From: Hippophae tibetana
Lineage: Eukaryota > Streptophyta > Magnoliopsida > Rosales > Elaeagnaceae
NCBI GenBank assembly: GCA_037013495.1
Contig: CM072810.1
Location: forward strand, 58,390,843-58,454,842
DNA: 64,000 nucleotides
Direction of reading: 5' to 3'
The translations under genes were made by a program, and so were the position numbers. Under the pieces are notes generated by a model. It had not been told where the DNA came from and searched no databases. It was given only the letters and a program-made list of their open reading frames with translations. Positions 1 to 13,669 of the stretch are shown here, in pieces. Position 1 is the stretch's first letter; every line of letters begins with the position of its first letter.

Positions 1-1780
1 GACTAATAAATATGAGACATTAATCAAATATTCAACTAATATAAAATTTCTATGCAGTAAAGTTCTCACCTTCAATTATATATATATATATATTAATTAA
101 CTTTACTTTGCCGTAAGAACATATACTTACTTTTCAACTTGTTTGAATACCTTCAATTATATATATATATTAATTAACTTTACTTTACCGTAATAACATA
201 TACTTACTTTTTGATCTTGTTGTTGCCGCCTCTGCATATATTAATTCCTTATCTTCTTCTAAGTTTGTTTCCCTTTATATTCCACAGTTATGGCAATTCT
301 TCTTCAGCAACTTCAATCTTTTTTATTTCGGTAGCTTCTCTGCTTCAGTGTATTCACTTTCTATTATCCCACTCCACTCTAACCCTAATGTATCTATATA
401 TATATATAGATAATAATAATACTTAATGATATTAGGGTTAGGGTTAATTGTGTTTTTGGTCTTAACTTTTCAAAGCCCATTAAAAACAAAAACTTAAAAT
501 TATCTTAAAATATATTATAAAAATATTTAATTAATAATTTCATAAATTAATTAAAGTTTGAATAAATATTTTAACATAAAATATAATTTTAGATTTATGA
601 AAATGTGTGATTAAATGCATGAATGCAATCCTATGTGTCGTAGTTATAAAAAACATACTTGAAGTACGAATATCTGGAACTTGAATATTTGTTCGACTTT
701 TCTTGATAAACTTGATAGGAGGCCTAAAAACAAATTTACAAGTAAATATTTTGTCCACGAAAATAGCCAACACTCATAGTCCTTACAGAGATGATGATAT
801 TTTATTAGATATGAAAATTTATTGATATCTTTCTTCAACAATTATGGGTCATAAGAATCACTTTTGTGAAGATTTCAAGTTTTACATAGAAACAACATAA
901 AATAAGTATCATGGCTTTATACTTTCTAAAAATATATTATTGTATCAATTAAATATGGTTAAACACTCAAGTAAAAAGTAATATAGAGGGAACAATGAAG
1001 GCTAAATATCCCTTAGATTTATTGGGTGTATTGCTGATAACTAATTTTAGTTTTCAATTTGATATTGTGATGTATCTCAAAAATAAAAACCTATCTTTTT
1101 AAAATATTTTTCTTATCGCTAATGCAATTCTCCAATATTATTATAACAAAATTGTAGTTCTCTTATTTTAATTTTTCTTTCTTTCTTTAAGTATCTTAAG
1201 GAATTTAATCCGAGTCTAATCCGATGATGTAATCAATTCAAATGAATTTAAATAAAAAATATCAAATTTTTTCGATTCGGGATAAGGTTTGATTGATACT
1301 GGAATTCATTTATAAATTATTATCATTTAAAAAATATGATATATATAGCATTTAAATTTTATATTAGTATATTTCTATCAAAATTTATTATTCATAATCA
1401 CAACTAAGAAAAAATTGGAAATATGTTTGGATAATTATTAAATTATTATAGAGATTAAAATTTATATTTATTTTTTAAAACTAAAATAATAATTTATTAT
1501 AATTTTAGCAGTATAATATTTAACTATAATATATTATAAAATAAAAAATATATTTATTTATAATTTTAATTATAACTCGGTCCAGATTATATTATAGTGG
1601 ATTATAAAATCTCTCATTCTAAATTCAATCTAAAATCAAACGAATTATATACTTTTCAATCTAAATTCAATCTAATTACATAATATATTAATCCAATTCT
1701 ATTTGAATTCATTGGATTTGATTATATTCAGAAATTTGATGAAAATGGTCAAATTATTTATTATATATATTCTCACCAAC
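1..1780. other. AT-rich region without a recognisable gene
   Basis: Very AT-rich sequence with two near-identical AT-repeat stretches around 60-200 and long low-complexity runs at 1300-1700. Short open frames on both strands (around 211-426 and 540-841) have no recognisable domain and look random. I see no tRNA, rRNA or convincing transposon end. It is the left flank of the outermost LTR element. Confidence 0.5.
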
Positions 1781-1992
1781 TTCTTAATATTATGTACAAT
1801 TTTATAATAATTTACTAAAATGTATATCAATCTCTATATCATGAATTACAAGTAAAGAGTCCTTATATACTAATGACTAAACTTGTTGAATAAGTTTATA
1901 TTAGCTAGGCAACGTAGTAAACTAATGTAAGGATTACAACATTTGAGTATACCACTTGTAACTAACTTTAAGTAGCATATCATAGTTTAATA
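1781..1992 (-). repeat. 3' LTR of outermost element
   Basis: About 210 bp. The stretch from TGTATATCAATCTCTAT through the block ending near 1992 is repeated, with substitutions, at 3875-3891 and 46206-46357. A purine tract lies just to its right on the minus strand. The left edge is approximate. Confidence 0.5.
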
Positions 1993-3814
1993 TCCCCTCT
2001 CAAATTGGAAGTTGTAAAATTGACGGTAGCAGAACAACCGTCAATTTGACCTATAAAGAATAAAATGGAGAGAACACTACGTAATCCAACATGCGCTCAT
2101 GCGAGAGAAAATAATATGAAAATTCAACAATAATTAAGTGATCCAAAACACTAGCCAAAAAGAAACCAAAAAAGGAAGCTATAAGTATATGCCAATAAAA
2201 TGGAAAGTCATGAAGATTAAGTTATCCATAACATTAGTCAAAGAGAAACTAGAAAAAGCAATTATAAGCATAAACCAATAAGACTGAAACCTTCGAAGAC
2301 TAAGTTATCCACATCACTAGTCAAGGAGAAAATAGAATAGGCATGTTTAAGAAAATACCAAAAATGCTGAGATCCTGGTCTTAATGAATTAGAAGAAACA
2401 TTAGGAGAAAATAAAGTAAAGCTCCTACTCTTAAATTACTAAGACGAGCAAAACATAATTACTTAAAATAGAGCAAGAAATTTGGAGAATGAAAAATTCT
2501 CAACCAAATTATCAAAGGAGGTGAAATAGAATTGATCTTATCAAAAGATTAATTGTCAATTCCTGACGATAAAAGGATGGTGAGTGGAAGTCCACATGAA
2601 GAAGACAAAGAACACCACAAACATATTTGATTTTTTTCTTTCCATTTTTTTTAATTTATTGTTGAAACATACCCAATAAGGTTAAAGAAAGGCCTATTTC
2701 TAAGTTGGCCTTCAAAGAAAACTAGGCCAAAAAATAAAGCCCAATTTGAGATTACAACTCAAAGGAAAAACCAAGCCTAAATCTATTAAAGCAAGGCCCA
2801 CTTCAAGGTTATCAAATGTTGTCCATTTAGTGACACAATGGTCCAATTTCAACAAAGCCCAATAAAAGTGCTTCCTCTTCTTTGTGGAGTTTTCTCTTAG
2901 AAAAACATTCAGAGACAATGAAACCTAATAACCACCAAAGAGCACTAACACCATACTCGGTTGTACCAAAATCTTCAAATGATAAATGCCAAAGAGAAAA
3001 TCTTCCAAGCTCGAAGATCATCCCCAACCACCAAGGAAAAGTAGAGAAAATAGTTGACTCCAACCTTAGAATAATAGGCTCTTGTGGATTCTATCGACAA
3101 AAATATGACCATTGGGAATATCAGTGGTGCTTGCACTGGTTATTTTAGTAACTCAAAGATTGTTGGTACCTTCATGAGTTACACTAAGGTCGAGTTTAAT
3201 GAAAATGAACTCGTCCTTAGCAACTCATATCCATAGTCCAATCTTAACCTCCAGCATATGAATAGCACCAATGCTCAGTTTTCCATTCCAAGCCTTACAA
3301 GATTCGAATCACTCTTATCAATCCAAAGGTGCTTGAAGTACAAAGGTGAATTGAAGAACTTAGGTTAGTATGTAATTTGGAGCAAATGATGGTGATTTGA
3401 ATATATTAGTTTACATTTGACTGATCAATGGACCACTCATTCCTAATGACATTGAGAAAATTCATATTGTTCTCACACAACCTAACAAGATCATAGCAAG
3501 CAAGAATACAACAAATGTTAGAGGCCAATGATGCTATGATCTCTTCAATGACTCATTTTTTAGTGATCAATATATCTCCTCGAAATTGAAATGATATGAT
3601 GCAACTCTTCAAGAGGAGAGGTAGTCTTGATACACACCATTACCCTTACCAATCTAATTTTGACCAATAAAGAATCAATGAAATTGATGTTGATCAATTT
3701 AATTTCGAATTGATAACAATTAATATCAAAAAATTGTAAACCTCCTCTTTTAGTAAAAGATTGAAATGTATCAGAATGTGATTCTCAAAATCCATGAAGC
3801 TTAGAGCTTCTTAA
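1993..3814 (-). other. interior of outermost LTR element, no intact coding region
   Basis: About 1.8 kb between the purine tract near 1993 and the primer site at 3815. Short frames on both strands between 2712 and 3148 overlap one another and match no domain I recognise. It is either a short non-autonomous interior or a badly decayed copia interior. Confidence 0.4.
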
Positions 3815-3826
3815 GCTCTGATAGCA
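3815..3826 (-). other. primer-binding site of outermost element (tRNA-iMet type)
   Basis: The minus strand reads TGCTATCAGAGC, matching the copia consensus TGGTATCAGAGC at 11 of 12 positions. It sits immediately inside the right-hand LTR. Confidence 0.55.
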
Positions 3827-3828
3827 TA

Positions 3829-3891
3829 CTTAAATATTGAGATGGGAGAATTTAGGAATGAACACATAATACTAAAATGTATATTAATCTC
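3829..3891 (-). repeat. 5' LTR of outermost element, first part
   Basis: Matches the left part of the 1781-1992 repeat. The LTR resumes at 46206 after the Sirevirus-like insertion. Confidence 0.5.
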
Positions 3892-5789
3892 TAAAAGAGT
3901 CCACGAACTGATACACAACTAAAGCAAGGAGATAAAGACTCCTAAAGGAATCGTCCTCATAAACAACGAAAAAAGAAAAAAACTTAAAATAGAACAATCA
4001 GTAGAAGCAGTGATAATATAATATCGAAGAAGTAAAACAATTTCAATAACATATATTATACGATGATTGGAAAGGAGATATGGAATATAAAGGCATTCTA
4101 ATTAGAGTTTAAATGATAATATGTTATAACATAAACAATTCAAACTCAAATTATACTAGTAAACAATAGAGCATACATAACACACGATATAACGAGGTAA
4201 ACCCATATAGAGACCTTATTTATATAGTAACATCCTTGAGTTGCTTAAGGCAATCACTCATTAGAAAACAATTCACTAATCAATTAAACAACTATAACTT
4301 TGAAAGAAATAAAACCACCATTACTACAAAAAGGGGCATTAAAGTCGGTTCGCTGAACCGACTTTAAATGAAATGACTTAAAATTTAAATTCGGTTCATG
4401 CGGTGGACCGACTTTAATTTTTTTTTAAACATTTACTCATTTTCTATTATACTAAAATAAAAACATGTATTCGAGTAGAAAAAAAACCAAAATCAGTTTA
4501 GCAAATAGTTCAAATAATACAAATATTTGAAAAATAAAATATTAATTAATAGCAGAAAAATTACTATAGTTTTGTTCTATTTTATTCAAGAGCATTATAT
4601 TCTTCTCTTGATGTTATAATACAAACCTACATATATAATACAAAAATTTATACACATAAATAATAACACATAATAATAGGAAAAAAATATATATAAATAA
4701 TAAGTGTGTAAAATTAATAGAAATACTTACAAAAGTAAATGAAGTGACAAAATTAAGGAAAGGAAGAAAAAAATGGTGTTTTGTAAGTGAGAAATAGGTA
4801 TAAAAAATTTGAGTATTTTGCTTAAAAAAAATAGGGGATCTAAAAGATTAGTTAGATAGGAAGAAAACCCACTAACCGGCGCTGGAATTAGTAGTCGTAG
4901 GTGGCCGGAAAATGAGAAAGAGTGGAGGAGAAGTGGAAGAGATTTTTGGTTTTTGAGAGTTATGCAGCGCTTGGAATAGTTTCTGTTTAGGGAAGAAAGA
5001 AAAGAAAAGAATTTATCCACGTGTGTAGCGTTGGTTCTACGTGTCAACTGAAGCTATCCACATGTGTAGCGTCGGTTCCAAGTGTCAACCGACGCTACGC
5101 TATGTGGATAGTTATTGTTCGGGACCTCTATCTGGACTAGCTATTGTTCTTTTATTTATTGCTTCTATAAAAACTTGGTTTGACACACGAACCTAGCTTT
5201 CCTTCACAGTTGACACCACCCAGTGTGGTGTGATAAGATACCACAAAATAGTAATGTGTAGAAAAATCTAACACAACACTTGAATACTACATACACAGAG
5301 ATATACTTACCCATTACATAAAAAGAGTAACTCTCATTATTCTGTGGTGTGAAAAGGGGTTCAATAGGTTTCTCAAAGTAATTAAATAGTTAATAAAAGG
5401 GTCGGTTGACCACCTTGACATAAACCTCTTCAACCATCTCGTACCTTGCCAAGGGTGGCGGCAAGGGGTAATGGAAAGGGTGGTGACGGGGTGCCAAAAA
5501 ATAATTTTTGGTTTACAAAAATGCCGAGTCAAATCCATATATATCCATACCCAAAATGAATCAAAAATTTCCACTCTTGACCTAGTATGTATACTAAAAC
5601 AAATAACCCTATAGTGTATAAAAACATGCTTTTAATCATAATGTTCTTAACTATGTGCATGTATATTTTACTAATCCGTATTAATTAACCTTGCACAAAG
5701 GAAGATAGAACATTGATTAAAAGTAAACAAACACCATGTTTTGTACACGAGAAACCAACACACAGAAATATATTACAATAGGACTTATA
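3892..5789 (-). repeat. 3' LTR of Sirevirus-like element
   Basis: Aligns along its length with 45043-46200, apart from an inserted block at 4324-5111. Without that block it is about 1.1 kb. A purine tract, read on the minus strand just right of 5789, marks the LTR start. Confidence 0.75.
4324..5111. mobile_element. CACTA-like DNA transposon, short non-autonomous copy
   Basis: A 788-bp block present in the left but absent from the right LTR of the host copia element. It is flanked by a 3-bp duplication TTA (4321-4323 and 5112-5114), the size made by CACTA transposases. The left end begins CTACAAAAAGGGGC, like the CACTACAAAAA end of plant CACTA elements. Subterminal motifs containing GTCGGTT recur in both orientations near both ends (for example 4347-4375, 5045-5100). 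The terminal inverted repeats are imperfect. The minus-strand frame at 4727-5047 is not a transposase. Family call is moderate; the insertion itself is well supported by the empty LTR copy. Confidence 0.6.
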
Positions 5790-8038
5790 ATCTCCACCTT
5801 TGGCTTTCCGTATCAAAACACTGCACTCCTAAATACATACTCACATCTTATCATGAGATGATCATGAAGATACATAAATATGTTTGTTCCCATGTACAAA
5901 ACATCAATGCACACCCAAACCTAGAAGACACACCTAAACCAAGTACATCTATCTTGTGCGTTCTATCCATTTTCATTTAACAACTCATCTATTTTTCCAC
6001 TCTGAAACAGGATGGTCTCAACCCCACTGCTCATAGCACACATGAAGCTCGAAGACTTCAATCTACACATGTAGCTTGAATACGTGTGACAAACACATTT
6101 CCCATGAACTTGTCATGCAGAAACAATGTATAGTATAACCACATACTATCGTGTTACCCCTACACAAGTAAACATGATAGGAAAACAACACAAGAAAAAG
6201 TACACAACTCTCTTTGACTTTATGCAAAATTTCCTCTAAATGTATACAAGTTAGGAAAATAAATGGCAAAAATGCCAAAAAGCATAATTGTGCACATAAA
6301 TTTCTCCCTTTTTTTGATAAAAAGTCAAAGAAAATCCCTATATGAAGAAGAGAAAGTATACGAATTGAAAATATTTCTAATAATAATGCAACAACACAAA
6401 TAGACACACTTTCACCTAAAACAAAAGCATCTACATAAAAAGTCAAAGAATAATAGTGTCCTTAGATTAAACAATACGCTCAATGTAAAGATTTACATGG
6501 CTATCAATCCAAGATGCATTCATGTATGGGTATGACTAGATTTTAATTACATGCTCAGTGGGTGTTGTGCTAAACTTATTTACTTTACATGCCATCAAGA
6601 TATGCTTATATGAACCAAGCAAATAGAAATATAGACTCAAACTGTACCAAACCTCATAAGTCGACATTTAGTCACTCTCTCCACTAATGTAAGTGCTAAC
6701 TCAGAAGAGATCAATAGGTCTTAGGTTTAGGTAAGTGTAGGCTTGTAATGACTGGCTTAGGTAAGGGCATGAGAGTTATGATATTTTTAGGCTCAAACAC
6801 ATCTTTGACAAACCAAACACAAACCTATGACGTCAAGTCCATAAAAAACATATACCCTCAAATATGGGTTCTTTCTCTTCACTTCTTAAAATTCATTCAT
6901 AAGAAATGATGTTGTGAGAATAGTACATAAAATTCAGTAATTTATCCACCCCTTCTTTTTCATATTTATCATTGTTTCATTTTCCTTTACTTTTCTTTCC
7001 CATGCTTTTTTTTAAATTCTCAATACTTCATTTTATTTTTCTTTTCTCCATCTCCTATTTTTTTATATTATAATCCCAAAAGATAAAGCATACATTCGTA
7101 TAGAAAATAGGTTTGACAAAAGAGGGTATAGGGTAAGTGGGATAATTAATTGGGCTTGGATAATAAGTAGGTGCAAAGAAAACATGGATCAACATAAAGG
7201 CTCAAAGAGGGTAAAGAAGGACAAGTGAATATTGGTGGATTGAAAGATTCAAACGATCTAAAGATGAACTAAATTATCTTCCTATCCAAGTAGTACTTAT
7301 GATTTTGCTTCAATAGACACTAAAGTGGATTTTAGAGTGTTTTAGAGACATACAAATCATCAAATAAAAAATACACACAAACCTTTCAAAATAACCACAC
7401 AAATTCATAGAGTTATGACATGTGTAAGAGAAAAGGTTCATTTCAATAGAATACACAAATTTAGCCATAAAAACACTCAAGGAATATTCAAATCAAAATA
7501 GCTATATTTCAACTTATTTCAAAAGTATGCCAACCTTAAAACATCAATGGTCCCTCAACTAAGTTCAATTCACATGTAGAAAATTGAAAACAAGCCAAAC
7601 AATAAAGAGAAACACATATAAGAATAAAAGAAAACCAAGAAGATAATAACAGCATATGAAGTTCTTTAAGCTTGTAAAAATTTGAAGAACACGATAGCTT
7701 ACCTCTTAAGGAGAGAGACAAATACTAATAGACTTCCTTAAAATTAAAATCTTTAAGAGTATAAATGTTTAGTAAAGATATCAGTAAGTTGGTGGTCATT
7801 ATTGATATGCTACAAGGTCAAAGTGTTTGATTCTACCATATCACTTATAAAATGATGTTGAATATCAATGTGTTAGGTCTTTGAATGTTGCACTAGTGTT
7901 GTCATAGTGTAAAAGAAGATTTTTAACCTTGATATTGATATTCTAGTCTGATAACATTTATTTCATCCAAAGTAATTGTGAACATCATAATTCAGCAGTA
8001 ATATATCCAGCTTCTACATTTGAGAGAGAAACATAACT
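5790..8038 (-). other. long 3' non-coding region of the Sirevirus-like element
   Basis: About 2.2 kb between the RNase H remnant and the 3' LTR. On the minus strand it carries more than one purine tract, for example near 6300-6325 in addition to the one next to the LTR. Extra polypurine tracts before the 3' LTR are known for Sireviruses. The 127-codon minus-strand frame at 6063-6446 is hydrophobic, but I recognise no family and do not call it a gene. Confidence 0.5.
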
Positions 8039-8261
8039 TTACTTTTTACTATTCCATGAAATCAAGGAATTTTCCAAATATAAACAACCTCTAGATGTAC
8101 TTTTTCTATTATCATTACATCCATCCCAATCGGCGTCAGAGTATTCAATCAACTCTATAGTAGTATTCCAAGGAAACCAAATACCAACTTCTAAGGTACC
8201 CTTGACATAATTGATGATTCCTTTGACTACTGCAAGATGTGATTCTTTAGGGCTAGCTTGG
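8039..8261 (-). pseudogene. copia RNase H remnant (Sirevirus-like element), distal part
   Basis: The minus strand encodes a recognisable stretch spanning the end of reverse transcriptase and the start of RNase H of copia pol (SPKESHLAVVKGIINYVKGT, then a YSDADWDG-type segment). It picks up where the pol remnant at 38997-39700 stops, because a Tat-type element inserted between them. Fossil. Confidence 0.75.
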
Positions 8262-8534
8262 TGTTTGGACATGTCTTACATGTATTTTTCGAGGAGAAGA
8301 CCAAGTTAATGCATGTAATTTTGGGGTGAAGCCTAGATGTATTTATTAATTGATGCTTAATTGATGTACATTTTAGGACTAATCCTTGTATGTCTATGTG
8401 GACACCCTAAGCGATTATCATGTGTATGTATGCCTATATATATGTTCAATTCAATACTAAGAGACATCCTCATTTAGTGCACATTTATTATGTCTCTCTA
8501 CTTTCTCTCTCTAAATTAGATACGTCATCCCATA
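8262..8534 (+). repeat. 5' LTR of Tat-type element
   Basis: Matches 38726-38996 throughout, including the conserved stretch ACATGTATTTTTCGAG and the TATA-like CTATATATA segment. Exact ends are uncertain by a few bases because the termini are diverged. Confidence 0.7.
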
Positions 8535-8537
8535 TTT

Positions 8538-8554
8538 TGGCGCCTATTATGGGG
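8538..8554 (+). other. primer-binding site of Tat-type element
   Basis: TGGCGCCTATTATGGGG begins 3 bp after the 5' LTR. It resembles the TTGGCGCC...GTGGGG primer-site region of plant Tat elements. Confidence 0.6.
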
Positions 8555-9019
8555 CTCAAATTTCAAGATATGGTCAATAAATTCTGACACCTTTTAACCA
8601 TTTAAACTTATCAAAAGTTTGAACTAAGCTCATATTCCGAGAAAAATTCCACAATCATTGTCAAAATAAGGATGTTAGAAAGATCTAGGCTAATGGACTT
8701 CAGGTCAAGACCAATGGTAACAATGTTCTTGCTTCAACAGAAAGAACTAGTGAAAATGTGAATGTATATATAGGGAAATTCCAACTTAAGGGGTCCAAGC
8801 AGTAGGTGTATATTTCTTAGAACAACCTAACTTGGTATAGGAAGAATAGTTATTATGGTAGAGCAAGATGTTGGCCTTGAAGGAAAAAATAAAGAAATAT
8901 AATATAGGAAATGTCCAAACTAAACTTGACATTGTGTGTAAACAATTGGTTTTGAAGAGATAGAGCTAAGTGAACGCCCCATAAATTTTGTATCTCTCAA
9001 ATATACAAGGTACAAAGGA

Positions 9020-9564
9020 ATGAAAGACCCTATTTCTCATGTGTTCCTCTTTAAAACCATCATATTGTGCAAATCCTTCTCAGTTACCCTACATGATTCG
9101 ACTAATAAGTGGTTCAGTGACCTGAAGATTAGTAGTATCAATTTGTTTGCGAAAAGGATCAAAATATTTGTAACCAATTATGCCAAAAACAAGCCCATGA
9201 AGAAAGAGCCTCACCAACTATTTTCCATAGTCCAAAATGTGGATGAATCTATCAAAGTGTTTATGAAAAAATTTCACGAAGAAAAAATAGAAAAAAATTG
9301 GTTTTCTAGACTCCATCACTATTCAGTAATTTGGAAGATAACTGTTAAGAAGTTCAGATATCTTTGTCAAACTCATTAAGATGGTACCTCATACCATGGA
9401 AGAGGCCTATGATGAAGTGCAAAAGTTTGTTAACCTAGAAAGGGAGTTGAAGCCAATTAAGAAAGAGACCCTAACCATACCTATGATAGTGAAAGGGAAG
9501 GAAAAAAAGAAGTTGAACCTTGAGAGGCCTAGGAAAATGGAATACCAAAATAATAAGAGATTTG
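9020..9564 (+). pseudogene. Tat-type gag remnant
   Basis: Plus-strand sequence resembling the capsid half of Tat-type gag: a segment with SDLKISSI and then a segment with EEAYDEVQKFVNLERELK. It is fragmented, and is interrupted at 9565 by the family-X insertion; gag resumes at 17049. Frames 9020-9379 and 9381-9614 are pieces of this region. Confidence 0.6.
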
Positions 9565-11377
9565 TGATGATTGCTCAAAAAGCACTAAAATTACGATTAT
9601 TTTATGCACATTAATTGATTAAAAATATATATATTTATATGTTTTATCATATATTTATATAAATTTGTCTTTTAAAGAATCATGGGTATTTTTATTGTTT
9701 TTCAGGTATTTTCGCTTAAAAACGTAACTTAAAGACTCAAAGAGGAATACTGGAAGCAATACATCACAAATATATTAATAAATAAATGAGTAAAGGTCAA
9801 CAAATATCGTAAAATTGGACAAAATGGGTCAAAAAGGTAAAAAATGTCAAAAAGGAGGCAATCGTACCGCCGCGCCGCCCAGCCACGCGCGCCATGCTGT
9901 CGTCCCACGCCCACGCCCGCGCGCTCCATGCGGTCGTTCTGCTGCCCTCCGTACGCGCCGCTGCCCATATCGCCCCATTTTCGCACGCAGCCGCCCCCAT
10001 GACGTCATCAATGACCTCAGCAATTGCACTCCGCATTTTCACAATTTTTTAACATTTTGTCACTCACTTTTTCTCCCCATCCTCACCTATAAATACCCCC
10101 CCTTCTATTCACTTCATACCACACCTCAAAATCATTCTTCTCTTCTCTTTCTTTCTCTCTTTTCTTGGATTTTTTAGTTTTTTTAGTTTTTCTTAGTTTT
10201 TAGTTTTTCTTAGTTAATTTCTCTTAGTTTTAGAGTTCTTCCCTTTTTGGGAAGAACTAGTTATGTTTTTGTAATTTATTGGTTTTTTGATTCAATAAAT
10301 GAGAGTGCAAATTCCGCTTGAAGGTTTTCCAGCAACAGGAATAGCATCGAAGTTCTGTAAGGATTTTATTTTCTTTGCAATTATTTTTTATGCTTTATTC
10401 TTACATGTTATATTTAATTTGTCTATGATTAAATTTAAATTTGTTGGCTGTTTATAATCATGATGTAATAATAACGTTGTTATGCTTGCGAAATATTAAA
10501 TAACTAAAAATCTCTAAAATGAATTGATTTTATTTTTATTCAAGATTTTATATTAAGAATGTTAGAGACAAATATATTATTTTTCATTACAAACTTAAAT
10601 TTGAAAATTAGATTTTAAGGTTTAGTTATCCGGTCTGATTTAGAGTAGTGCTCTTTTATTTTTTGTTACAATCGCCCGGTAGTTAGAGTGAAGCTCTATT
10701 TCAAAAGTTTTTATAAGAATTATTATCTGAAAATGTATTGACAACATGTTTTGAGTAGTAGTTTTAAAACTTGAAAGTTAGTACTCGGATAACTAAATTC
10801 TTAGGTTTAATTTAGATACCTTGAATAAAGTTTAAACTGTCTAACCCCACCAAAGGTGGCATTTAAATGGTTCATTTTCAATCTCTTAGAAAAAGGAATT
10901 AATTTAATTAACCAAATTAGTTATCAACCCCACCCATATGTGTTAATTGATTTGTTTAGTTAACAAAGAATATCTAACCCCACCAAAGATGGTATTCATA
11001 TAAAAAGGAAGAATCAATAAATATCAATTCATATCTTTAATAACCTAAATAATATGAGAAAATATAGTTATAATATCCATAAATACTCCACTATTATAAA
11101 AGATAAAATTTGCATAAATATTTATTGAATCTATGTTTATTTTTATGTGAGTAGATTAAAAACACAAAACCCAAAATATCATGACATGAAGTTTAGGATT
11201 TAATTTCATTTTTAAAAGTTTGAATAATAAATTAAAAACCACATACATTCCTTCCTTAGATCGACCTTGGGAGTATACTTATCATTTTCTACAAAATGAT
11301 TCGTGCACTTGCGAGAGTTTTATAAATATAAAACCAAAGTATTGGCAAGAATCGGTGATGCCGGTTTTTTCTCATCA
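9565..11377 (+). repeat. family-X LTR, plus orientation (left end of composite)
   Basis: 1813 bp, starts TGATGATTGCTC and ends TTCTCATCA just before a primer site. It contains the GC-rich cassette (about 9866-9995), the TATA box TATAAATA near 10088 and the R-region hairpin at 10234-10258, as in other family-X LTRs. Confidence 0.9.
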
Positions 11378-11383
11378 AGTTTT

Positions 11384-11400
11384 TTGCGCCGTTGCCGGGG
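11384..11400 (+). other. primer-binding site, tRNA-Asp type
   Basis: TTGCGCCGTTGCCGGGG, one base different from TGGCGCCGTTGCCGGGG, which is complementary to the 3' end of plant tRNA-Asp(GUC). It lies 6 bp after the LTR end. Confidence 0.8.
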
Positions 11401-11454
11401 AAGGAATAGAATTTTTAAATTTTTTATCAAAATTTTAAAAACATTTTTGTGCTG

Positions 11455-11761
11455 GGCGGCACGGCGGCGCGATTTCCTCTTTTTTGAAATTTTTGACCTT
11501 TTTGACCCATTTTGTCCAATTTTTCGATATTTGTTGACCTTTTCTCATTTTTTTATTAATATATTTGTGATGTATTGCTTCCAGTATTCCTCTTTGAGTT
11601 ACGTTTTTAAGCGAAAACACCTGAAAAATAATAAAAATACCCGTGATTCCGAAAAAGACAAATTTATATAAATATATGGTAAAACATATAAATATATATA
11701 TTTTTAATTAATTAATGTGCATAAAATCATTGTAATTTTATTGCTTTTTGAGCACTCATCA
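11455..11761 (-). repeat. family-X LTR, first ~307 bp only, minus orientation
   Basis: The minus strand begins TGATGAGTGCTCAAAAAGCA at 11761 and continues as family-X U3 up to the start of the GC-rich cassette, where it joins leader sequence of the opposite orientation. A purine tract (minus strand GGTTGGGGGTTG, ending at 11762) precedes it, so it is in the 3' LTR position of the minus-strand part. Confidence 0.85.
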
Positions 11762-13123
11762 CAACCCCCAACCAACTTCTTGCTAGTCCCTTAGCAAGAG
11801 AAGCGATAAAAACTAAAAATTAAACTATCCTAAATCACTTTCGTGGATTGACACGGTTGCATTTAGCCTATGCAACAAGCCTTTAAACCCCTAGGTTGCC
11901 CTAGTGGACGAGTTTGAGTCTCATGAGGGTTTTCAGTAATGATACCCACAAACATTGAACTAAATGTAAAAATCAAAAGAAACAATAAAAACAATCAACT
12001 CAAAAACTAAAATTACAACAAAATCAAAAATTAAATAAAGAATAAAAGAAAACAACATATCACAAAAATGTCTCATACTTTTTAATCTCCTTTAAGATCA
12101 CAAGCATAAGTTATTTTAATCTCTTTAAACAATCATGATTTATTATAATAATTAGTCGAAAATAATTTTCATATTTCATATCAAAAATGTATCAATTTAA
12201 TTTCACCCAATTTCAGTGTCATGAATTTGAATTCGCTTCGACTCTATTCCTCTCAAGTCAATACTCTCAAAACACTGAATCCTATGGGTTCAAACACTCA
12301 TACTAATTTATATGCGAAAGAGTTGATGTATTTCTTATAAACTAATATGTTCGCATATGTATAAAGAATTAAGGCTCAAAGTGTTATTTTAACATTGATC
12401 TCAAGATATATGTTTTTTACAAATGAAGAAATTGCAACGACTTTTAGGGAATTACTTCCTATATCTTTATTTTGTAATTAACCTATACTCACAACTTTGT
12501 AGGCAATGTGGGTCATAGTATGTAGATGATACTATATATTTTTTATCTCTCTATTTTTTTTTTCTAAAGATATTTTTCAATATTTGTATTTTTTAGAGAG
12601 TCAACCCATGTACAGATTGTACATTTTTTAGGATTTTGGTGAGTGGTTAATTTTGTGGCTTTTCTGTTTGATCTTGGTTTAGGTAACCCCAGATATGTCT
12701 TTTTTTTATTTTTTATTTTGTAGCAGTCATGCATGAATGAGGTATAAGCATATACTATCAATTTCTACTCAAATCATTTAATCTAAGCAAAAATAATAAT
12801 AAAAAATATATGATACTCTATTAAGATGAGAAAAAATTCATACATTCAATGCTAATACCTATAGAGATCATCTAAAAATTTGAATAAATAAGAAATGTGT
12901 TTGGAGTAGAAAAAATATAAAAGAAATTAGGCTCAAATTATATCTCACAAGGGTAGTCTCTACTAAAAAAAATCATAAACACCGATTTTGGGTTTAATAT
13001 AATTTCCACATTTTATCAAAAATAATTACAAAATATTTCATGATATATTTTCAAAATTAATCTAATAGTACAAAAGACTTACCTATTTACTTAAATTTGA
13101 TTTAAAGAAATGATAAATTTTTG

Positions 13124-13126
13124 TGA

Positions 13127-13199
<73 letters not shown>
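13124..13199. repeat. (AT)n microsatellite
   Basis: About 75 bp of nearly uninterrupted AT dinucleotides inside the non-autonomous interior. It is absent at the corresponding place in the related copy near 55440, so it expanded locally. Confidence 0.95.
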
Positions 13200-13202
<3 letters not shown>

Positions 13203-13669
13203 TTTCAAAAATTTCTAAATCACACAAAACAAAAATAAAACCAAACACAAAAAATGAAAACGTGAACATAAAATAGAAAAAAACAATATTTTAAATTTTT
13301 TTAATTTTTAATTTTTTAATTTTAATTTTTAAATTGTTAAATCCTTTTTTTTTAATTAAGCATAGTAACTTTTCCTCACCCCCAACCTAGAACTTACATT
13401 GTCCTCAATGTAACAACTGTAAATTAAAGATAAAGAGAAAAGAGAAGAAAGGTTACATATTTCCTGAGAATGTGTAAGTAGTAATGGAGAAATGGAGATG
13501 CATCCATCATATTCATCATTAAAGTGTATACAGACAGATCGCTGTGAACTTCTAACATCTCAACAAATATTTTTAGTTTTAACAATTTAAAAATTATTCA
13601 CATATAATTAAACTAAAATAAACAATAAAATTAAGTAAATAAAACAAATAACAGAAAATTACCTCAAAT

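Noticed and set aside
425-446. TTAGGGTTAGGGTTAA, telomere-like
   Set aside because: Only two imperfect units, inside random AT-rich sequence; plant telomeres use TTTAGGG in long arrays.
2712-3148. Overlapping frames on both strands, considered as a small host gene
   Set aside because: Opposite-strand frames of equal quality, no domain, no splice context, and they lie between two LTRs.
6063-6446. 127-codon hydrophobic minus-strand frame, considered as env-like
   Set aside because: No signal peptide, coiled coil or clear membrane layout, and it lies in AT-rich non-coding DNA of an old element.
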